Of a DNA stretch of 64,000 nt, positions 34,633 to 43,500 are shown one piece after another; the stretch's first letter is position 1; each line of letters starts with the position of its first letter. The position numbers and the translations under genes were made by a program. This DNA comes from Pseudomonas mandelii (GTDB lineage Bacteria; Pseudomonadota; Gammaproteobacteria; Pseudomonadales; Pseudomonadaceae), in NCBI RefSeq assembly GCF_006438925.1, contig NZ_RCZA01000015.1, forward strand, positions 1 to 64,000. Reading direction: 5' to 3'. The notes beneath the pieces are model-generated. The model was given only the letters and a program-made list of their open reading frames with translations. It ran no database searches and was not told the DNA's origin.

Positions 34633-35363
34633 TGCAGCAACCTGGACGTTTGATCGGCCTGGGCGTCGGCCCCGGTGATCCGGAACTGATTACCGTCAAA
34701 GCCCTGCGCCTGCTGCGCGAGTCGCCGGTGGTGGCGTACTTCGTTGCCAAGGGCAAAAAGGGCAATGCCTTCGGCATCATCGAGGCGCATTTGCAAGACG
34801 CGCAAACGCTGCTGCCGCTGGTGTATCCGGTGACCACCGAAGCATTGCCGGCGCCGCTGTCGTATGAGCAAGTGATCAGCGACTTCTACGATGCGGCCGG
34901 CGAAGAACTGGCCGCGCACCTGGACGCTGGCCGTGACGTGGCGGTGATCTGCGAAGGCGATCCGTTCTTCTACGGCTCCTACATGTACCTGCATGATCGT
35001 CTGGCTGAGCGTTATGAAGCCGAAGTTGTGCCGGGTGTCTGCTCGATGCTCGGCGGTGCCTCGGTACTGGGTGCGCCGCTGGTGTATCGCAATCAGAGTT
35101 TGTCAGTGCTGTCGGGTGTGTTGCCCGCCGACGATCTCAAGCGTCGTCTGGCCGATGCCGATGCCGCCGTGATCATGAAGCTGGGGCGCAACTTTCCCAA
35201 GGTCCGTCAGGTGCTCGAAGAACTCGGGCTGGCTGAGCGTGCGCTGTATGTTGAACGCGCGACCATGGCCAACCAGAAAATCGTCCCGCTGGATCAGGTC
35301 GAGCCGATGTCCTCGCCGTACTTCTCGCTGATCATTGTGCCCGGTGAAAGGTGGCAAGGCTGA
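34629..35363 (+). CDS. cobI: Precorrin-2 C20-methyltransferase
   Basis: 244 residues of the tetrapyrrole (SAM) methylase family. Motifs are LIGLGVGPGDPELITVKA near the start and VICEGDPFFYGSYMYL near 105. It adds the C20 methyl before CobG acts. The start overlaps the cobH stop as ATGA, and the stop overlaps the next start by one base. Confidence 0.96.
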   Translation: MMQQPGRLIGLGVGPGDPELITVKALRLLRESPVVAYFVAKGKKGNAFGIIEAHLQDAQTLLPLVYPVTTEALPAPLSYEQVISDFYDAAGEELAAHLDAGRDVAVICEGDPFFYGSYMYLHDRLAERYEAEVVPGVCSMLGGASVLGAPLVYRNQSLSVLSGVLPADDLKRRLADADAAVIMKLGRNFPKVRQVLEELGLAERALYVERATMANQKIVPLDQVEPMSSPYFSLIIVPGERWQG

Positions 35364-37066
35364 TGGCCCGTCCAGTTCCGGCGATTGTCATTCTGGGCAA
35401 TGGCAGCCTCGCGACTGCGCGCAAGATTGCGCAGCTATACCCTGGCGCATTGATCCATGGTCTAGCCGAACGGGTGGAAGGCGCGGACCGCGTCTATCAC
35501 GAATTCGGCGCTACCTTGCGTGAGCTCTATCAGCAGGACACGCCGATCATCGCCTTGTGTGCGGCCGGCATTGTGATCCGCACCCTGGCGCCGTTACTGC
35601 TGGAAAAAGGCGCCGAGCCGCCAGTGCTGGCCGTGGCTGAAGACGGCAGCGCCGTGGTGCCGCTGCTCGGCGGCCTCGGTGGCGTGAACGTCATGGCGCG
35701 AGAGATTGCTGCCGGTCTCGAGGTTGCTGCGGCGATCACCACCAGCGGTGAATTGCGCTTCGGCACCTGCCTGCTCAATCCACCCAGCGGTTACGCCCTC
35801 GGCGATCTGGAACTGGGCAAGCGCTTCGTCTCGGATTTGCTCGCCGGCCAAAGCGTACGCGTCGAAGGGGCTGCGCCGTGGCTGGCGCAGGCGCAGTTGC
35901 CGCAAGATCCTCAAGCGCATCTGTCGATCCATGTCGGCCATGCCGAGCGTGTGCCTGCGGCCAATGAATTGATGATCTACCCGCGCAATGTGCTGGTGGC
36001 GGTGAGCGCAGAGGTCGCGGATCTGCCAGGCGCCGTTCGCTCAGCCCTGCATCAAGCGAAAATCGCCGTGCAATCGGTGGCGTGCCTGTTGGCCAGCGAT
36101 CTGGACATGGCCAGCACGGCATTGCGCGAAGCGGCACTTGAACTGGGTGTACCTCTGCGGTTTGCGTCGGTCAGCGGCGGCGTTAGCGAGCTGTCCCGCC
36201 ACACCGTGGCGAACGCTACCGTCGTGTCAGCGGATACCGGCATTGCCATCGCAGTGGCCACTCAGCCGCTGGATGCTGCACAAATCGGCCGTGCACGCGG
36301 TCGTTTGGCGGTCATCGGTCTGGGTCCTGGCGCCGCCGAACTGATGGTGCCAGCGGTCAAGGCCGAACTGGCCGGGGCCACCGACGTACTCGGTTACGAA
36401 ACTTACGTGCGCATGGCCGGGCCGTTCCGCGAAGACCAAGTGCTGCATTGCACTGACAACCGCGAAGAGATGCAGCGTGCCCGCCACGCCTTCGAGCTGG
36501 CGGCGCAAGGCCGTTCGGTGATTGTGGTTTCATCCGGTGACCCCGGCGTGTTCGCCATGGCCTCGGCGGTGCTTGAAGCGTTGCATGAGTCGAGTGAGCC
36601 GAGCTGGCACAGCGTTGATCTGGAGATTCTTCCGGGTGTCTCCGCTTCGCTGGCGACCGCTGCGCAGGCCGGTGCGCCGTTGGGGCATGACTTCTGCGTG
36701 CTGTCGCTGTCGGACAACCTCAAGCCTTGGGCGATCATCGAGAAGCGCCTGGACCTGGCCGCCGAAGCCGATCTGGCGCTGGCCTTCTACAACCCGATCT
36801 CCCGTGCGCGGCCGTGGCAACTGGGCCAGGCGCTGGAAATCGTCAGCCGGCATCGCACACCGGAAACGGTCGTGGTACTGGGTCGCGACATTGGCCGTCC
36901 AGGTCAGACGCTACGGGTTACCACGCTCGGCGAACTGACCCCCGACCAGGTCGACATGCGCACCATGGTGCTGATCGGTTCCTCCACCACCTGCGTGTTC
37001 CCTCGTGCCGAGGGCGGCGAGTGGGTGTATACGCCGCGTTGGTATGGCATCAAGCCTGCCTCCTGA
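35363..37066 (+). CDS. cobJ: Fused cobalamin protein CbiG-CobJ (precorrin-3B C17-methyltransferase)
   Basis: 567 residues from the ATG giving MARPVPAIVILG; a GTG at 35351 is possible but less likely. Residues about 1-300 form a CbiG-like part (LLGGLGGVNVMAREIA; SADTGIAIAV at the end). Residues about 310-567 form the CobJ/CbiH methylase (VIGLGPGAAELM, VVSSGDPGVFAMA), which contracts the ring and methylates C17. The two activities are often separate genes. It is last in the plus-strand operon, with a hairpin terminator following. Confidence 0.95.
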   Translation: MARPVPAIVILGNGSLATARKIAQLYPGALIHGLAERVEGADRVYHEFGATLRELYQQDTPIIALCAAGIVIRTLAPLLLEKGAEPPVLAVAEDGSAVVPLLGGLGGVNVMAREIAAGLEVAAAITTSGELRFGTCLLNPPSGYALGDLELGKRFVSDLLAGQSVRVEGAAPWLAQAQLPQDPQAHLSIHVGHAERVPAANELMIYPRNVLVAVSAEVADLPGAVRSALHQAKIAVQSVACLLASDLDMASTALREAALELGVPLRFASVSGGVSELSRHTVANATVVSADTGIAIAVATQPLDAAQIGRARGRLAVIGLGPGAAELMVPAVKAELAGATDVLGYETYVRMAGPFREDQVLHCTDNREEMQRARHAFELAAQGRSVIVVSSGDPGVFAMASAVLEALHESSEPSWHSVDLEILPGVSASLATAAQAGAPLGHDFCVLSLSDNLKPWAIIEKRLDLAAEADLALAFYNPISRARPWQLGQALEIVSRHRTPETVVVLGRDIGRPGQTLRVTTLGELTPDQVDMRTMVLIGSSTTCVFPRAEGGEWVYTPRWYGIKPAS

Positions 37067-37073
37067 ACCTTAG

Positions 37074-37095
37074 CGGCCCCACGTGGGCCGTTTGT
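37074..37095 (+). terminator. Probable terminator after the cob operon
   Basis: CGGCCC and GGGCCG pair across five bases (the core is CGGCCCCACGTGGGCCG), followed by TTTGT. It starts seven bases after the stop. The T-run is short, so strength is uncertain. Confidence 0.6.
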
Positions 37096-37575
37096 CACTG
37101 AATATATTCCCGCCTGCTGGTCGGCACTTTCGCTTTGGCGTTGATGTGTCATCTATTTCACCAATAGTTGTGGGATTTACGACACTCGCCAAGAAGAATT
37201 GATACTGTTTTCGGTCTCTGTTTTCTTCCTTTGTGTAGTACTTTTTTGTAGTTGAAAACTTTGGTGTTGCGCACGAATCACTGCGTCGCCTGTTTGCTGG
37301 CGGGTTCAAGATTTTTGTTTGTCTGTGCGCACTTGGTTAAGTCGGCAATATAAAGTTTTATTTTTTTGAAGTTTGATTGTATTGAAATTAATTGAATTTC
37401 TTCGGATTTGAAGTGCCCGTTCTTACCCTTTAGTTTTGTCTCGTGTGAAGTGGCTACTTTGCATATTGGTCTGGTCTCGTTCAAAAAATACGAAATGGTT
37501 GACGTAATCGTCGGTCAGTATTTGCGTGGCCGGCTTACAGAATTTATTTAAGTGTATTGAAGGTAGGGAATCGTT
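37096..37575. other. AT-rich, gene-free leader in front of the giant toxin gene
   Basis: About 480 bases, visibly richer in A and T than any flanking region, with several runs of T. I see no convincing protein gene. A ribosome site (TAGGGAA) ends the stretch. The promoter of the toxin must lie here; TTGACG at about 37499 is a possible -35 but no good -10 follows at normal spacing. Confidence 0.5.
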
Positions 37576-40500
37576 TTGTCTAATAGTCATCTGGATGTGC
37601 CGCCTGTAGGTGAGTACGTGAAATTCGTAAACCTTTTTAAAGTTAAAGAACTTGAACAGGCGTTGCTTTCGTACAAAGGAACCGCCGAGTATGATGCCGC
37701 CTTCAGGTATTACTCAGGCTGCATCGACTTGCTCGATTCGCCCAGGATGCTGGAGCCGCTGGGCCTGTTGAAACAGGCTTTGGCATCTTTTGTCGCGCCT
37801 GTGGGTCGAGCACGACGAACGACTGAATCGCTTCCACCCCAGAGCGCTGCCCCCGGCGTGGCAGACATCTACGAACGGCTCGAAGGTTTCGAGGCTCGTT
37901 TGTCGAACGATGCGCAGCAGTTACAAACTCCCAAAACCAACGTTCCTGACAATCTGCATTTTGTCTGGCTCGGCGGTGGTATGGGCGATATCCAGCGCGA
38001 CTACATCAATATCTGGAAACAGACATTGGCTGGGCAGGGTTACACCCTCAAACTCTGGTACGACAGCGATGCATTGCTGGCTTACGAAACCAACCGGATT
38101 ATTGTCGAGGCGGCCAAGGCTGACGCCATGCTTAATGGCGGGCAGGCCAGTCGTAACGCTATTGAACTAGGCGACAAGTATGAAGAGCGGGTCATCGCTC
38201 TCAAGCAGCAGATGTTTGCGCACATTAATAAAGCGGTAGAGCGCGGTGAGAGCGCCGACAATGCCAGGATCGATCTGTTGGTTCGAGCCTATAGCCAAGA
38301 TGAAGGACGGTTGAAAGTACTCAGGGAAAAAAACCGCCAGAGTCTTTTGTCGTTGAAAGAGGGCGCTATTGTTCTTCGTGATCTCGCCACCGAGCCGACA
38401 CCGTTGTACTTGCAGGACATCTACGAGCGAGAAATCAGTTTGCGTGGCAACTTTGCTGCCGCCTCCGATATTGTCCGCGCCGAGGCACTGGTCGCCGACG
38501 GTGGTAGTTATGCAGACGTGGATTATCTGCCTGCGCTGTTAGAAAACCTGGGCGGGGTGGATATCAGCCGGTTTGGCTCGGATGCACGCCTGGGTGTTTT
38601 GCAGTTGATACTTGACCACAGTCCTGAGTGGATGCCGGGGCGGCAGGTTATACGCAGCAAGTACACAAACTATTTCGAGCAAATTCCCCTGGAACACCGT
38701 GAGGCGTTGGAGAATTTTGCCAAGAGCCGTCCTGATATCAGCAGTGTTTTCCGGCGGCCGGTAGAGCGCCAGGTGCGACCGGACGGGCTGCGTGCCGTCG
38801 CCGTACAAAGCACGTTGAGTAACGCGTTCCTGATGGCTCATCCCGGGTCAGCGATGCTCAAGGCCGTTCTTGACCGTTTCAGGTTCAACTATGAGGTGGT
38901 GGATGCCACTGCCCGGTTAGCCATTGAAAGAAAGGTTGCGCTTACCGACGCTCAGGCAGTCAGTAACATTGCCGAGGAGGTGCTCGAGAAAACATTTGGG
39001 CCCTTGCATGAACTGGGGGATGAAGAAATAGCGGTCAGGTTTTTGGCTGAAGCTGCCGCTGCTTACTACAGCGACGGTATCCGTCCACAGAGCGAAGTGA
39101 CGATTTATTTGACCGGACCTGCTGCGATGCGCGATGGGCTGGCGGATTACGAGAAGAGGCATTTCACCCCACGGGGCGCTGAAGCTTCGAGAGCTGAAGT
39201 TGCCATACCTCCCATCGCCACCGTCAACCTGGCGACCGAGGAGGAGCTGGATCACTCCTGGAAGGAGAATGAGAGCGACACGGCTCAATGGCTGGATAGA
39301 GAAAAGCAGCGTTGGGAGGCCGGGAAGTTCAAAACCCGCTATGCCGGCGATGTCACACAGCTGCTCAAGTACCAGAGTATTGATTTCGAAGAAGGCTGGC
39401 CGGTGATCGAAGGCCATCATGTGTTGATCACCGATCTATTGCAGCAACTGGCCGATGATCTCGGTGAGCCATTTCGCCAGGCGATGAGTCAGCGCCACAA
39501 CGGCAGCGTGACGTTTGAAAAGCCATTGTCCCTGAGCTTCGATGACCGGCAAGCGATCATCGCTCAGGATGCCAGCATCCGCCCCCCGGCTTCCCTACTG
39601 GACGCGGCGACACAAAATCTGTCAGTGGATGAACTGCTGAGCCAAGTCGCCAAAGACCCACTTCTCACCGTAAAGCTGAACCCACTGCAGCGTCTGTTGC
39701 TCGGTGGGCTATTGGGCGTCAATGCATTGGATAACCAGCATTTTGACGCGGCCAGTGCAACGCTTGAAAACCTGGCCAATACGATGTCGGAGTTGGGGGT
39801 CATCCACCGTTACGGGGCCATTGAACGGGAGATCTTCAAGCAAAGTCGTCCGGCTTTCCTTGCCGGGTTGACGGGCGCTTCCAACCCGTCCGTGGCCTTG
39901 TCCGAAACCAGTGTCGAACTCAAGAAACAGGCACTCGAACGCCCACTGACCCTGCTGGAGTGGGGACGTTCGGTCGCCAGAATTCAGCACGTGGCGAAAC
40001 TCGAGTACCGCGACCGGATCAGCGAACGAATCGGTGAAGTGCTGGAGAGCTTCGAGCACGGCAGCTTCAAAATGGTGCCACAGGACTTGTTGCTCGAAGG
40101 CGCGGGCGACCGGGTTGCCGGACGCTGTTACCCATTGGCGCTGGCCATGGCCGCAGCGCTCCATAAAGGCAACAAAGCGGCAAACACTTTGAGAGAACGC
40201 TTTTACCTGGCCGTCACCGAGCCTGAGGCCGCGGACTCAAAGGCGTTTGTGAGCATGATTGAGGAATTGCGTGACGCGCCTGTCAATGGCATAGGCACGC
40301 CACTGATGCGCTCTGATCTGGCTCAGGTCGTAGCGATACTGGAAGAAAAAACGGCCAGCACGACCGTAATGCTCAATTCGGACAACCACTCGATGCTGGT
40401 GGCGAAAATCTTTGAAGGCGAGCGCAGCAATTACCTGCTCTACGACCCGAATTTAGGGATCTTCGAGATTGTTACGTCGTTGGCGTTCAGTGACGCATTG

Positions 40501-43500
40501 ACGCACTATTTCCTGCGCAAAAAAATGGCCATGCATTACGCAGCCTTTGGCGATGCGCAACGGCCGACCTTTGATCTGATCGAGCTCGATGGTGCAAAAC
40601 TGAACAAGATAGTGCTTGCCTCCGGTATTGAGGTATCAAGCCTGTCCGAGCCAGGCGCTTTGCCTGAACAAATGCTGCCAAAGCTTCGGCAACGTGTGGC
40701 CAGTGCACGTGGACAGTCGCTGGTCAACAATGCGGCGCTGGGCAGTTCATTGCTGGAACTGGACGCGCACTGGTGGGGTGGGCAGATCGCGCAGGCGACA
40801 CGGCAGTTGCAGGAGCAACACGGGCTGGCGTCGGATTCTGTTGCGTTGTTCGAGACACTGGAGATAACCCCGACAGGGGAATACAAAATCAGTCTGGTCA
40901 ACACCGATGCCGGACAGACCATTGAGCGTGTCACCACCAGCGATCAGCGGTTCCTGAGAATTAAAAACTTCCTCTCCGAAACCTTCCATTCATTGGCCGC
41001 TCGCCCGCGTGCGCCGGTCAATCCGCTTGATCCGACGGACGCCGGCAGCGTTCATACGCTCAATGCCGGGTTCACCGTACAAGCCTTGATGAACGTACTG
41101 CGTCGTCACGAGAGTGCAGCGAGCGGTGGCGACAAGGCCCTGACCACCGCCATTCGCCTGCATGCCTACGTCAACTATGCCCAACTGGCCCATGGCAACG
41201 TAGTGGACGTTATTGGTGTGATCAAACTGGTCCGCCAGGCACTGGACGATGAAAAGCTGATCGCCCGCACCAGCGCACCGTTGGTGCAAAAGGCCTTGGG
41301 GCATATCGCCAATGAAGGCGTCGGTACTGTGCTGGGGCTGGTGAATGTCGGGTTTGATATTTATCAGTTAAGCCACGCCACCAATGACGTTGAGAGGGCG
41401 CAGTTCGGGACGCAGTTGGCCTTTGATTCCGCGAGTGCGGTGGTAGGCGCAGCCGGTCTGGGTGCGGCCCTGGCTGGCGCGGGTACGGTGGCCGCGGTGC
41501 TGGGGGGCGCCGGGGTGATTCTTGGCGGGTTGGCGGTGGGCGTTACGGCGCTGGCCGAAGGTTTTGCGACGATTGCGGAGGAAGCCAAGGAGGTCGCGCT
41601 GTTTTTTGATGGGCTTGAAAAGGCGTATTTACAAGGCGGCTATCACCTGGACAAGGCGGCGAATGCCTGGTTTGCGCATCCCTCGCTGGTATTCACTGGC
41701 GTGGATTTGCACGCATCCACCGTCCATTTCGACAGCCCGAAACTGTTCCCGCTTCGGGACCATTTCGGGGTCCCGGATTACGATGTGGATTACGACCGCG
41801 CCGTCGATATTCGCCAGGGCCTTGGGTTGCCGGACTCGGCGCGTTTCTCTCCACAGGCCGGGCAGACGATCGTGCTGCCTTGCACACCCAGGACCTTTTA
41901 CGGCTACCAATACAAGTTGCTGCCCTTTGTCACGTTTCGTCATGCCGGCGGGTACGACACGGCACGTCGACTGGAGAAAAAGAACGAACAGGGGCAATGG
42001 CAGTTTCTGTTTTCGTTCTATTCGTTTCCCGGTGAGTACGTGGTCAACCGGCTGTACCCGGTCTACCAGCCAACGGTATTCAATGTACGTCTTGATAACG
42101 TCCAGCGTTCACTGGCGGTACCTGCGCTGCCGAAGGCGTGGCATGGCCTGGTGTCCTACCGGGTAGAAGGCGCAGGAGCTCAATGTTCCGTGCTGCTCAA
42201 TCCCGGGGTGAGCCTTGAACTCGCCGCACCCGGTCACATTGCCATGCAATGGGTGTTGCTGACGCCATGGCTGGTGGAGGCAGACATCCGGATTGAGGCC
42301 GGGGGGCGCCTTGTCTCGGGGACAGTGGATGTAACGTTCAGTGGCAGTGGTGTTCACCATGTGTTGCTCAAGCTGTCGAATAACAAAATCGTGCGCGTTG
42401 ATCTTGTTGCCCGCCAGCTTGAAGTGGTCGAAGAAGAGGCCAATCCGGCCCTCGGGGAGCAAGCGTTGCTGGATCACTTCAAGTCATTGGCCCGTGAACA
42501 TCGCCTGGCCATGCCTTATACCCCGGTTCACAACTTTGTGGTGCCGTTTGAAAAGCCGGACGAACCCAGGACGGTAGCCGCGTATTACGACTCGGCACAG
42601 GATCGTTTTCTGTACATCCGCGACCCAAAGGTGCTGATGTCCGATGAAGTGATGTTGGGCGCGGTGGTGGAGGGTTCGGCTTACTTCTATCACCCCGATG
42701 ATTTCTATGTCTGGCAGGTCGATGCGATCACCGGGACGCTGGTTCAGCGCTATCGGTTGAATGCTAAAGAAGGCCAGGCGATTGTCCGCTGTGAGGCCGT
42801 GACCAACGGCGGCATTCAGATTGTGCAACAGCTCACTGGAAAGGACGGCCTGCGCGATGAGCTGACCTATGTGATCCATGACCGGGCCGTGTTGCTCAGC
42901 TCGATTACCCGTGGTCAGGATCCTGCACTGCAGGCTGTTTTGGAGGCTGACACGCTGACGGACTGGAAGCAGGTACTGGGCGACTATCACTTGCCGGCAG
43001 AGTCCGCCCATAAAGTGAACTGGCGTCCCGGTGCACTGGTTTCGATTTGTTGGCAGATCGATGCCGAGTCGCGGGATATGGTCTGGGTGCGCAGCAGTGA
43101 TGGGTTGATTATTCGTGCACCTGCCAGGCGTCACCATGCGCGGGGATGGGCAGACTCGATCAAGGCCTTGAATGATCTTGTGCTCATTGCTCCCGCCGGT
43201 GTCGAGGGCGAAGTGTTCGTTACTTACGACAAACTTCACCAACGCCTCATGTGTCAGCAAAGGTCGATGGTGGAGGGTCGCGCACAATGGTCGTCCAGCA
43301 ACATCTCCCCCCCGGGGCTGAAAAATGTTGTCGCCGTTGAGCGGGACTATCTCGTCCTGAGCGACTCTGGTCTGTTCTTTAACATTATGCCGGACGGGAA
43401 TCTGAGACTCGGCGGGCTGACCGAGCACTGGTTCAAGGATCAAACTCAATGGTGGTCGGCGCTGGCAACGGTTGCGTTGCAATACCCGGTGTCGAGTTTT

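Noticed and set aside
37096..37575. Possible small genes in the AT-rich leader, including a 68-codon - strand frame
   Set aside because: No ribosome site, no family match and low-complexity translation.
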